Assembly (NCBI GenBank): GCA_015178975.1
Contig: WHVD01000119.1
Span: 62,001-126,000 of the forward strand
DNA length: 64,000 bases
Direction of reading: 5' to 3'
DNA from: Hysterangium stoloniferum
Lineage: Eukaryota; Basidiomycota; Agaricomycetes; Hysterangiales; Hysterangiaceae
Under the pieces are notes generated by a model. The model saw only the letters and a program-made list of their open reading frames with translations. It searched no databases and was not told where the DNA came from. Of this stretch, positions 23,966-36,000 are shown one piece after another (the first letter of the stretch is position 1; every line of letters starts with the position of its first letter). A program made the position numbers and the translations under genes.

Positions 23966-26379
23966 CTAAGTGGATGAAATAGACTGGCCGGCCATAATTT
24001 GTGAGAATATCTGCAAGGCAGCTTGCCCTGTGCCCAGTGTACCATACTGATATGCTGGGACTTCATGTCCAGCACCAAAAATGCGAACCTGTAGAATGGT
24101 CAGGTGCGTTTCTCAAGGAGACATCTTAATTCAAGACGTACATAAGAGAATGTACCCGCGTTCTTAAACATACCGGTGAGTTGTCCCGCTACTGTGAGAT
24201 CCGTGAAAGATTGCGCGTGATATTGCGTCGTAAATTGAGTTTGCAGCGCGTCAACCTTTTCAAGGGGGATGTCAACAAAGCGGATCAGTTGTGCCCGATT
24301 ATCTGTCAAGAAGTCCTGCCACGTACCATGGCTTCCACACCTTGATAGTTCAAGATATAGTCGGCATCTCCATCGTAAATAATGGTTTGAACCTTTAATA
24401 ATAATGGATATTAATTTATGGGTAAATATCAGGTATGAAGTTGACGTACGCCCGCCTTGATAACAGTCTCCAATTGGATTCGTGAATTCGTCATCCAGTC
24501 ACCTGTGGCTGCGAAGTGGTTGTAAACAGTATTGCTAGTCTCTTGCCATGTAACCTCTGCACCGATCGTTGTCCTAACTTGAGATAGAAAAGAATCGATC
24601 GGCGGGGGGTACCTGGACTCGGTGCAACATATTAATCAGCTGTACATAAGACGGTTGGCAATTTATTTACGGATCGGGATTGGCAGTTGGGACATAGTAA
24701 ACATCCCAGTTTCCTGCAAGAGGGGACAGGATTCTGAAAGATCGAGATAGTAAATAAACGGAAAAGAACATTTAGAACCGTGTATTCCCACCTGTTGTTG
24801 CAAAAAGACTGGGCATTGGAGCATACAGAAGTGCCTCCACCGTTATAACAACTTGTAATCTGATTTATCCCAACATTAGAACCACGACAATCGAACTAAG
24901 CGTTAGCTGACCTGGTCTTTGCAGCCGCCACTTTCGAAGAAGCTAGTATTGGCACTTCTAATGGTATTGGAAGATACGAGCGGATGGTAACGATTGGTTG
25001 AGGCATATGTGATATAACCTTAAAATTGCGCATATTATAATTTCAGATAGAATGATTAGGCAATATATATCCGAACCTGGGTATTGGGTAAGTGGATCCT
25101 AGCATGATGTAGATTAGGATTCAAGGATAGTGAGAGAGGACTAGGGACAAACTGTCAGACCATCCCCTACTCCAAGGACTTGAAGGTTAATTGGAATGCC
25201 TGTAATGCTGCCACTGGCAATGGCTGCATTTTGCTGCAAGAAATATCTATAAACAAATGATTTAGACAGACAGACTACATAAATAAAAAGGGAGGTGCTG
25301 ACGCCGCGAAGACCGGTCCATAATGGCCTGTGATAGCCATAAGATAACAATCAAAAAACTACTTGTATTTCCCCATACCTCCATATGACTCTGTCCAGAT
25401 CGCAAACTTGTTTGTCGCGAGCTGAGAGAACCTCGAATCTGCAAAGAATATTTGCAAAAACTATACGTACAGTTGTGAATAAGTGTCTTTGCTAATAGTT
25501 AAGAGATTCACCTTCCACACGTCCTGTGCTGCTGCCAAAGATGTCCCGACTGTCGTAGTTCCATGAGAGAAGCCAACTCCAACTATAATGGACGGAGACA
25601 GTGTCAGATGTATAACTGGTGGAAAGGGAGTACCCGCACGAACTGGGCTGGTCAATGAAAAGCATATTTGATACTTGGTTCCAAGAGTTTGGATTGAGCT
25701 TAACACCGCTACTATCGTTGGTAATACGGCAGGGTCCGTTCTCTTGGAGTAGACCAATCATACTGGAGCTACCCGGCTATGAATTGATCAAGGTTGAATA
25801 GGAGGTACTATGCAAGTATAGTTGACTCACGCCGCCGTTCAGCCAGATAGATAAAGGAGCTGAATTTAGTGACATCAGCACAAAAACACAATATTGGGCT
25901 AAGTACGGTGCAGACCTGAGTTGGGATTGGCGGTTCGAGCAGCAAAGAACCAAAACCTGTATAACAGTTAAATATAGTGATGAAGCCACCTAGGGTATAT
26001 ATACTCGCCACATGCTCTCCGATGAAGTGAGGTCACCATATCTGTTGATGTAATTCGTCTGCAAGTCCAGATTAACAGTAAAGCAGGCGACTGTCTTACC
26101 CTGAAGCTTGAAAAACGCCTGGGGTGGTCTCTGAAAAATTGACACGCTATCAGAGCTGTTTAACTGTCCCGTAAATATTTGCATACCACAGACACCAGAG
26201 TTCTCCGTAACCCGTAATTTTCCTGGGGTAGTTGCCAGGGGTGTCACTGGGGGAGGCTGGACCGCTGCTTGCATCACCTTGTCGGAGGGGACACCACCGA
26301 TTACGCCATCTACAACGGGAATCTGCCTTGCTATCGCTGACGAGGCTGTCAAAAGTGCTAGTATAAATTTGAAAATCAT
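23966..26379 (-). CDS. Secreted serine carboxypeptidase, family S10
   Basis: S10 enzymes remove C-terminal amino acids from peptides in the vacuole or outside the cell at acid pH. I read 18 exons on the minus strand: 26379-26187, 26130-26100, 26041-26009, 25956-25916, 25859-25831, 25776-25644, 25582-25512, 25460-25379, 25327-25303, 25246-25153, 25098-25077, 25018-24912, 24859-24792, 24733-24671, 24612-24450, 24392-24327, 24255-24142 and 24088-23966. All phases agree and give 485 residues. The N-terminus [17 protein letters not shown] is a signal peptide. The oxyanion segment WLNGGPGSSSM, the nucleophile TESYGG, the Asp in [11 protein letters not shown] and the His in [10 protein letters not shown] make up the expected machinery, and Cys pairs are present (SGVCETTPG, NGPC, GCKDQ, ITSC). 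Intron 3 (25957-26008) begins GC rather than GT. The gene looks whole. Confidence 0.95.
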
Positions 26380-26438
26380 TACTGAAACGCAAGTTGTTTA
26401 CGTTGATGATTATCCTAGGCATAGCGTGCTGTTTTGAC

Positions 26439-26450
26439 TTATATATATAC
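26439..26450 (-). promoter_or_regulatory. Candidate TATA box of the carboxypeptidase gene
   Basis: On the minus strand gtatatatataa lies 60 bp upstream of the ATG at 26379. Position and sequence fit a TATA element, but there is no transcript evidence. Confidence 0.4.
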
Positions 26451-29251
26451 CCAACATCCAATCTGTGATAAATTTGGAATTTGGCATGCATATAAATAGG
26501 CTATCGTAGCGAAGTCCCAATCAGCCATGCCGCATGCTCTAAGTTTGTGTCCTTGTGCAGCACCTAACAAAAGTGCCTTTACCGAATCACATGGCTACAT
26601 AGCTATCACGCTGTAAAGTGAGGACCAACCCGCGCCAACCATATAAAGAGTAGTGAAAGGTCCGTTTGACAGCCTTATCAGTACTACGCCATCATTAGGA
26701 GAGTGCTACAGGATATTAGCCAGAAGACGGTCAGAAATAGAACCATCTCAGGTCTGTACATTATCGCATGCTTGCCGCTCGGCCTCCCCCACGCGGGTCT
26801 TAACCGAAGCTTAGTAATCTCCATAAATCAACATGAGTCGATTCCCAGAAAACAAGAATTCGGAAGAAAAATTTGCAAGTCAATGAAATTGCTGTAAATT
26901 TCTTCGCCACGTCACCTGGAATAACGCTTGAAAATTTTTAGTCATATGTCAACAAATAGTGTCGAAAATGCGATTTATCTTTTTTATTATATATATATTC
27001 AGATTTGTTGCGCCACCGGCGGTAAGACTGCTTCACGGGCAATGCACAATCACAAGTACGAATAAGGTCAAAAAAGTCGATATAAAACATCTTTATGATT
27101 AATTTCACAAAATGGACCAAATCAGCTGGGAAACTCATAACATCTTCAATAAGAAAATGGCGGCAAGGGCAAACATCGAGAATTGTATCTCAAAATTGGA
27201 TAAAACATAATAGCCAAAACTCCCGAGAAACACTTCTGTCGGTAAAGAGTTTGTAGACTTTGAAGTGGTCATTTAGTGCTTTAGTGACATGATTCAGGAT
27301 GAGCCGAGACACACTTTTCTTTTTGCATTTACATGAATTAATTTAAGGAGATCTTGTCTTTCTAAGCAAGGGAGAAAACCTCAGTGTCCTGGCTGGTCAC
27401 ATTCCTGCGCAAATTTGGAAGTTCTTCCGATATCGAAGCAGCTGGAAACTGGCATGTCTGTGGCGTGTTCGTGGGTATCCGTACCCGGCATTTATATTAG
27501 CCAGGGCGAGCCTTTCTGAAGAAGGCCATGCTCTATGATAGAAGCAGCGTCACCGTGATGGGACAGATGCCAGTGCACTCCAGGGACGCGATTTGGCAGT
27601 TAGAAATCCATGTGGTGCTGCCGATATCATGTCCGGGCCGCCTTACGAAAAACTTGTGGAATCGTGTGTTACGCCTCCTAAAGGACCCAAGGTCTCTGTG
27701 CCTCGGGCTCGGTCCTTTGGGTTGCCGTGCCGAACAGCATTTAGAAATTTACTTTTGGACAGATTTTGGAATAATCTGGGAGATTAAGAAACTGACAATA
27801 TACCGAGTTGATTGAGCTGATCAATGTATAGAGCCTCCCATACAGAAGACGCCTCCTTGAATTATCGTAATACACGGATGTGAAGCGTTCCTTGGGATAG
27901 GTAGAATTCCTTTTTCCCCGGCGAGCAGTCCTATCAGAGTCTGAACAACACCAAGGTGATAATACCGTTTGATGCGGAAATTCGGTTGACATGTTGTTTG
28001 CAACGTCCATGATGGGGCGAATTCGAGCTATAGCTTGAGGTATATATGTCACGTAGCTTATTCGCTTCGTTGAATGGTGACGCCCATGTGGATTTTAAAG
28101 TCATGTAACCTGAGATCATTTGAAATAGGAGACAGCGGTATGATAATGAATACCTATGAGAACGCACAGGATATAGCGGAGTCGTAAATGACCGCTTTCC
28201 GTGGTACATCGAAAAGAGTTAGGAAAAAAAAACGAGACCGATATTGGGAAGCTCGTAACTGAACATTTAAAAGATGAATCCGGCCGCGGCACGGTCGAAA
28301 GAGTAGACAACATCTGGATATGTTAATCCAGGTATGTAGTATTTATGATAAAGTCAGTACCATCTTAACCTGCATAACTATCCCCAATGCACCAAGTGTC
28401 TACTAAGAGTGATTGATTGTGTTGGACATTATGCGGTGCGGTTCGACGAAGCCGGGATATCGATGTCGTCGTGAAATTCCCAGGTGTAAAATACTGACTT
28501 GGTTTCGACTCCAATACACCAGAATCACGAAATAAACAATGCACCTACCAGCTTGCACAATCCGACACGAACGATGTTTCTTGTCACTTTTTTGCTTGGT
28601 GAAACTTTGACGTATAAAATGTGGTACGTATTGCAACTTGAACACATGTAATATCAACTTTACTTTTGTCCCCATAATAATGACTCGATGTCAAGATTCA
28701 TTGCATATTTTCGAAATCTTTAAAAACACATCTCTCTCACCACTAAAATATTACTTCACTGCCTTATTTATGTCATGCATCAGACTTAACGCGAACGTCC
28801 CACGTTCCCACATCTCCAGAAATATTTATGATCGAGCAATGTGTTATAACTCCCTCATATTTTCCTGGTCCCTGATATCCCCTTAGAACATAATGGCGAG
28901 TACTTTGGCATTTGCTAGGCACGTATTTGGACATCGTTCTATTAATATATACTATGGTACAGTTCACTTCGTATCACCTTCGTATTCCATGCACAGTATA
29001 CACCTAGATTGTATAATCCCACTCTGTCAATTTCGAACATCGTTATTTTGAGACTTCAAACTTCAGCCTAACACCGCGAAATTTCGGTCAGCAATTTCTA
29101 CTCTGTGAAATAATTCGACGCAGCATCTCAACACAAGCGCCAAAATTAACACTATAAATACCCGAGGCTGTACACTAAGCAAGTCACAATTATCGCTCTT
29201 TTCCATCGATCTACGTACTCAAGACTCTGTTATTAGCACTATTCCATCAGT
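26451..29251. other. Intergenic, no supported gene
   Basis: Frames here are short (up to ~103 codons) and I could not link them into an exon chain or recognise a domain on either strand. CpG content and lack of repeats suggest ordinary single-copy spacer. The last part carries the promoter of the NLR gene; a plain ctataaatac lies near 29151, about 100 bp before its ATG. Confidence 0.45.
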
Positions 29252-31318
29252 ATGTCGTCTACTCTAAAGCCCATTCATTATCCTGCTGCAAGGAAGCTGG
29301 AAAGCGCTGATTCTACTTCTACCGTGGAGCCACAAGGAGATACATACAATGAACCCGGTTTCGGAATTAAAGAACTTTCACTGGGAACGTCTTCTATAAT
29401 CGAGTAAGTTGTTTGAACTTCAAATATAACACTCTTAACAGGTTATTCCTTTCGAATTTCGCAGTGTTGTCGCCATTCATGGCTTCGATGGCCATCGCGA
29501 AAAATCCTGGACAGGCGATAACGGAAAGCTCTGGCTTCGGGACTTCCTCCCGCAGGCTATACCTACAGCGCGAATTTTGTCCTACGGTTATGATGCGTAT
29601 ACAGAGAGTTCGTCGTCTCAGCAGACTTTGCATGGTCATGCGCAGGATTTTCTTGCACGACTTTCCATGTTTAGAGAGGCGGATGGCACCACGGTTCGCT
29701 GACTGAATATCACCGGTACCCGTCTTGCTTTACTCATCAATTTTTTCGACGTTCTCTAGAAGCGCCCAATAATCTTCATCGCACATAGCCTAGGGGGTAT
29801 TATTCTTAAAAGTGTAGTTCATTTTAAAATAAGAATGGTATCTTTTATTCACGCATGGTAACAGGCCCTGATACAAGCTGCTGCTGCCCATAAGGGACAT
29901 CTCCTGCTACATAAAGGGATTCATTTGTCAACATATGGCATTCTCTTTCTCGGTACACCTCACCGAGGCACAGACATAGTGTTGAAATTCATTTCGTTGT
30001 GCAGCCGGCCTAACAATATCTTGTTGAAACATCTCACATCTCACTCCGAGTTATTACAGCATCAAAACTCTGATTTTAACCTCATTACTGCCGATTTTCA
30101 GATGAAGTTCTTCTACGAAAATTTACCAACTCTGCTCCCTGATGCTATTTCCGAAATTGTGAGTTTTACCATTCTGATATATGATAAATGCATCCCTTTA
30201 TTGTATACCTACAGATTGTTCCCAAAACTTCCGCTATTGTTCCCGGTATTGTGAATGTGGAATCAATAGGCATGCATAAGGCTCACATTGGGATGGCCAA
30301 ATTTCAATCTATTGATGATAATGACTTCAAGTCTATATCATTAATTGTACAAGACATGATCCGGAAAGCTCCATCTGCAGTGCAAACCCGGTGGACCAAA
30401 TTTGATCAACAAAGTGGTCAGTGTCATTATAGATAGAAATACTTTAGCTAATCTTTTTAAGCAGGGGAAACTTCCAAAAGACCTATGTACATTGCCAAGC
30501 TCCGGCCTAGCCCAAGGTTTGTGGGACAGGAGAAATATCTCATGAGACTCCAGAAATTTTTTGCCCCTCAGAGTTCACACTCTGGGTGGAAACATTTCCT
30601 TTTGTATGGTATGGGAGGGGTTGGGAAAACTCAGATTTGTTTGAAATTCATTGAAGAACTTTTAACTAATGACTAGTAAGTTGCCAATCATTTGGTTATT
30701 CCTCCTAGCACTCACTGAAGAATGTTTAGTGGCTTTTTCCAGATTTTCTGGATAGATGCTTCGAATGCAGAGACTCTGGTAAATGACTTCTCAATCATTG
30801 CAGATGATCCTGTTGCAAAATCACAGGGTGTTGAAAATTCTGTTGAGGCTGTGTTGGGATGGCTTGCACTGATTCAAAAGAAATACCTCCTCATCTTTGA
30901 CAATGCTGATGAGATGGATGGAGTGGTCAAAGACTATCTGCCACACATCTGCCAGGTTCATGTGTTAATCACTAGCCGTAACCCTACACTATGCAACCAT
31001 GTGACAGAGTCCCTGCATATTGACCCAATGGGAAGGGACCAAGCAGTTCAACTCTTTAAATATGCAGCTAAATTTGCTAATGAGGCAAATATTGCTCAGG
31101 CAGAATTATCTGAGAAAATTGTTACTAAACTTGGCTTCCTGCCTCTTGCTGTAGATGTTGCAGGAGCTGCCATCTCAAATAGACTCTGTACAGTGACAGA
31201 GTATGTTATCATGTATGAAGAACATCAGGCAGAATTCTTTGATGCAGACAATCCATTTATGAAAGGGGCACCAGGATATAATCAGTCAATTTGTAGCACT
31301 TTACAATTGTCATCAATA
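29252..31318 (+). CDS. NLR-like protein, 5' part: lipase-like hydrolase plus P-loop NTPase (split by Helitron)
   Basis: Fungal NLR/STAND proteins are signalling switches in non-self recognition. Exons 29252-29403, 29465-29693, 29760-29813, 29865-30158, 30215-30413, 30465-30675 and 30730-31318 with introns of 51-66 bp give 576 residues. Residues ~50-300 are an alpha/beta hydrolase of the lipase/DUF676 type: AIHGFDGH, nucleophile elbow FIAHSLGGIIL, and FLGTPHRGTD. A P-loop NTPase follows: Walker A YGMGGVGKT (~357-365), Walker B KYLLIFDNAD (~431-440), VLITSRNP, and GFLPLAVDVAGA. The frame then runs into a Helitron. The gene's 3' part resumes at 41070 in the same codon phase, so the ancestral protein would have been 925 residues. 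The intron before 30730 is my least certain junction. Exons 1-5 are CpG-normal; from ~30500 on CpG nearly vanishes. Without removal of the Helitron this half would end in a short Helitron-derived tail. Confidence 0.88.
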
Positions 31319-31344
31319 TATAGTAAAGTTGCTTGGTGGGTGGT

Positions 31345-31470
31345 GGGCGCTTTTTGGCGCCGAAGGCGCCCTAATCCGTGAGGGCGCGGAGCGCCCGAGC
31401 TTCTTCCCCCATCAGGGTCGAAAAATCCCAATGAGGGCGCGTCAGCGCCCGAAGCTTCTGTGTGGGAGAG
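31345..31470. repeat. GC-rich hairpin cluster at Helitron 5' end
   Basis: Several small perfect stems occur in a row (ggcgc...gcgcc; gggcgcggagcgccc; gggcgcgtcagcgccc). The block is far richer in GC than its neighbours. A similar style of hairpin cluster occurs at the other end (40955-41050). Confidence 0.6.
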
Positions 31471-31529
31471 TCTGACTAATATTGGCGCCGGGACGTTATT
31501 AGTCATCACGGGAGCAAATACAGGCATTC

Positions 31530-31770
31530 GCGGGAGCATTTCTACACTCGCGGGAGTATTTCATAGCGCCGCGGGAGTATTCCTGCACTCGCGGGAGTGT
31601 TTTTCGCGCCGCGGGAGTATTTTGTAACAGGCGCAGAAGTATTATGTGATGCGCGGAAGTATTTTGTCACTCGCGGAAGTATTTTGTCACTCGCGGAGGT
31701 ATTTTGTAATGCCACGGGAGTATTTTGACAGAGGCGGGAGTATTTCTCACATTCGTGGAGCCAGTTCACA
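31530..31770. repeat. Tandem array with gcgggagtattt core
   Basis: About nine copies of a 25-30 bp unit built on cgcgggagtatttt, with loss of exactness toward the right. Subterminal array of the Helitron. Confidence 0.75.
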
Positions 31771-31799
31771 TGCCCTAATGGAGATATTTCCCACGACTC

Positions 31800-31970
31800 T
31801 CTCCCCTGCCGTTCACATAACCATTTCCCGCGCCGTTGACATAACCATTTCCCGCGCTGTTGACGTAACCATTTTCCGCGCCGTTGACGTAACCGTTTCC
31901 CACGCTGCTCACGGGACCATTTCCCGCGCCCTTCATATCAGCATTTCCCGCGAGCCGCGGGAAGCCCGGA
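31800..31970. repeat. Tandem array with catttcccgcgc core
   Basis: About seven units of ~24 bp built on accatttcccgcgccgttgac. It follows the previous array directly. Confidence 0.75.
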
Positions 31971-31989
31971 AGCCCGCTGTAAAGCCTTG

Positions 31990-33046
31990 AGGCTGCCACA
32001 GCTTCTCCTTTCCCCTCTCCCTCCCACAGCTTTTTGCTCCTTAATTTGTGAGGGGTTACTTTTTGGAATATTTCTCAAGGGATTTGGGCTCATACCAAGG
32101 TGTGTTGAGGCCTCTATTTAATTGTATTAAATTTCGCTGTTTTAATAATTAAATATATTATTCTGCAGTTAAAGTCTGGCCATCCACTGGCCCTGGACCC
32201 TCCATATTGAACATTTATCATCTCTGAAGCTTTACTCAACTCCTCAGGCAATATAGAAGCTGTGGTGAGCTCCTATCTATTATTATTTAATTTTCGCTTT
32301 TTTTAATGATTAAATAATCTATTTGCAGTCAAATTACCCTTTCCTGGGTATTATTATCATTGGAATATACAGTCTGAAGGCTCCCCTACAATCTCAGGTA
32401 TGTTTTGGGCTTTATCATGCTGTTTTAATTTATTTATGCATTATTCTTCATGCCTTTGGGCTATTTTAGACTTATTTCTCTGAATTTTGGTTCCCTGAGA
32501 CTTTCCATTACTTCTTTGAGTCCTCTCTGTGAGTATAGGTGGAGTACTGAAGGTGAGTCCTGTCCCTGTAATTAAGTTTGTCTTTTTTTGACTTAAATAT
32601 TATTCATACAGTGAAGTTGACCCTCTATTCTGTGCCTTTTTGTGTTTCCATTCTTATTGGAAGATATAACATACTTCCAGGTTAGTATTAGTACTTTCTC
32701 TCATGCTGTTAAAAAAAATTATTTATGCATTATTTTTCGCGTTTTTGGGCTATTTTAGACCTATTTGTCTGAACTCCCTTTCTCTGGCACTCTCTACTGT
32801 TTTTGTGACTGCTCCTTATAAGTATAAGTGGAGTATTGAAAGTGTGTCCTTTCCCTTTAATTGGTTTCACTATTTTCTACTTAGATATAATTTAACAGTT
32901 AAAATTGACCTTCCATTCTGTGGCTTTTGAAACAGCTCCAGGTTAGTATTAATACCTTCTCTGAGGCTATAAAAGATTATTCATGTTTTTGACCTATGTT
33001 AGCCTAATTCACTCCAAGTCACTCCCCCTGCTCTCTTCCCCCTCTT
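31990..33046 (+). other. Helitron leader upstream of the Rep ORF
   Basis: AT-rich, pyrimidine-tract-rich sequence without coding frames. A block beginning tcatgctgtt (32414 and 32701) is repeated once at a spacing of 287 bp and a partial third copy follows near 32960. Several cag and gtaag-like sites suggest introns or 5' UTR. A plausible acceptor (ttttgcag) lies just before 33054. Confidence 0.5.
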
Positions 33047-33094
33047 TTGCAGGCTTTGTGTCTCTGCTGCTACTGTTGTCATTGCTGTATTATT

Positions 33095-36000
33095 ATGGAT
33101 CGAACACCTGAGCGTGATCGGGAGGAGGAGCGAAGGCAGTGTAGGGCACAATTGCAAATGACATCTCCATCTGATCGTCATCGACGTTTAGCTGTGAATT
33201 CTAATATACCACTCCCTCCTCGACCATTTGGAGATCTCCCTGTTGGTAGAGGTCAACCTGATAATCCATTTTTGGTTGCTCAGCCAGGTGGCTCTGCTGC
33301 AGGTGGCTCTGCTGCAAATGGCTCTGCTGCAAGTGGCTCTGCTGCAAGTGGCTCTGCTGCAAATGGCTCTGCTGCAAGTGGCTCTGCTGCAAGTGGCTCT
33401 GCTGCAAGTGGCTCTGCTGCAAATGGCTCTGCTGCAGGTGGCTCTGCTGCAAGTGGCTCTGCTGCAAATGGCTCTGCTCCAGTTGGCTCTGATGCAATGA
33501 CTGACTTGCTTAATCGGTATAGAGATTTGCCACCATTAATACCTGTTCGGCAGAGACAGAGGCAGAGGCATGGACAGGGAAATGCAGCTACTCAAATGCA
33601 GCAACCAATTTTGCAGGTAGCACCACATATACAGCAGGGTCATCAACCAGCAAATGCACTTATTCAGCCACAGGCACCAGGTCGTATACAAGGCAATGTA
33701 GCTGTAGCTGCTCAGCTGCAGCAACCAATTTTGCAATTAGCACCTGAAGCTGTCCAGCCTGTAGTTGGCTCTGCTGCAGTAGCTTCTCTGTATGCTCAGC
33801 ATAATCCGTTACCACAATTACATCAACCTGCTCAACTGCAGCCACCAGTTTTACAGTCAGCATCACATGCACAGCATGGTCATCAACCAGGAAATGTACC
33901 TGCACCAGTACAGCAAGGTCATCCACAAGTCCAGGCACAGCTACCCATTTTGCAGTTAGCACCACTACAGCATCACCATCTACCTGGAAATCAAGCTGCA
34001 CAACAGCAACAACTACCTATTTTGCAGTGGGCACCACTACAGCATCACCATCTACCTGGAAATCAAGCTGCACAACAGCAACAACTACCTATTTTGCAGT
34101 GGGCACCACCACAGCTTCACCATCCACCTGGAAATCCAGTCCCACAGCTTCAGGCACAGGTACCCATTTTGCAGTGGGTACCACCACAGCTTCACCATCC
34201 ACCTGGAAATCCAGTCCCACAACATCAGGCACAGGCACCCATTTTGCAATTAGCTCCACCACAGCCCCACCATCCACCTGGAAATCCAGTCCCACACCTT
34301 CAGGCACAGGGACCCATTTTGCAGTTAGCCCCACCACAGCCCCACCATCCACCTGGAAATCCAGTTCCACAACAACAACAACCACCTATTGTGCAGTGGG
34401 CACCACCACAGATTCACTATCCACCTGGAAATCCAGTTCCACAACAGCAACAGCTACAGTTAGCCCTACCTCCAGCTATTCCCCTACCCCCAGCTATTTT
34501 ACAGCCTGCAGCTATGCCTCCACCTCCACCTCCACCTCTCATTCCACAATTACCCATTGGACGGCAACCAGTTGTGGAGGAGAGATTCTCAAGACATAAC
34601 TTGGGACGTATGAACATACAGTGTCCAGACTGTGGAGCTTTGCACTGGATGGATGAGCGTGTGGCAAATAGCTCTAAGACACATCCAAAATTTGGCAAGT
34701 GTTGCAAGCAAGGAAAGGTGGCCCTTCCAATACTTGAGCCAGTCCCTCACACTTTAAGGTCTCTTATAGAGGGTAATACAGATAATAGCAGGGAATTTCT
34801 CAAGAATATTCGTGCCTATAATAATGCTTTTGCATTTACATCACTGGGTGTCAATTTGGATGAGTCTGTCTTGCAGGGTGGTGGTGGCCCATATGTCTTC
34901 AAAATCCATGGGGAATTGTATCACCAGCATGGTTCCTTGATTCCTTATGGAGAGGGTGTATCACGTAGTTATGCTCAGCTTTACATCCATGATCCTGCAT
35001 TGGCACAGGAGCATGGACTGATGCAGGCATTGCAGCAGAGGCAGAATCACAGGGCAAATAGAAGCCTAAACAACCAAACCTTTTCTGACTTGCAGGATAT
35101 GATGGAGCAATATAATCCCTTTATACAACTCTATCGCCAGGCACATGAGCGATTGAGAACACAGGCAGAGACTCCAAGGTTGCATGTCAGGCTGAGCTAC
35201 AAGGCTTTTAATGATCCCAGACGGTACAACCTTCCAACTGGTGATGAACTTGCAGTTATTCTTCCTGGAGAGGGTGACACAGGTCGTGGTGATCCAAGGG
35301 ATATTATTGTTCAGAGGAGGGGGGGCCAGTTCCATCATGTCCATGATGCACAGGCCATTTATACACCCCTTCATTATGTCATGCTCTTCCCCAGGGGTGA
35401 GCGAGGTTGGTCATGGGATATTCCCTATGCAAATCAAAATTGGCAGCCCCAGCCTGGACAGCAGGATGAAGGTGAAGATGAAGAAAAAAGTCGGAAAGTG
35501 ACCCAATGTGAATATTATGCCTATCGCCTATTTCCCAGAGCATATGAAGCCATGACCCTTTTTTATGCACAAAAGCTATTCCAGCAGTATATTGTCAATG
35601 CCTGGGCAGTAACAGAGCAGCGCAGATTGAGATTTCTCAGGGATAATCAACCAAGGTTACGTGCAGAACTCTACAACCAGGTGGTCGATGCATTTACAAA
35701 TCAGGATGTCAGTACAGATGCCAATAGTATCGGCCAGAGGGTCATACTCCCTTCCACATTTACTGGCGGTTCAAGGGATATGAGACAAAGTCTACAAAAT
35801 TCATTTGCAATTGCACGCAAGTATGGCAATGCCAGCTGCTTCATCACCATGACAGCCAATCCCAAGTGGAAGGAGGTTACTGATGAATTGCTTCCTGGAC
35901 AGACTGCTGCTGATCGTCCTGATTTGGTCTCCCGTGTCTTTGCTGCCAAGAAGGCTAAGTTGCTCAAGATGATTACAGAGGACCAGATCTTTGGGGGAAC

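Noticed and set aside
33201-34599. Alternative frames over the Helitron N-terminal repeats (HLQQS, TTASPSTWKSS).
   Set aside because: Repeat shadows of the Rep frame, which alone continues into the conserved HUH domain.
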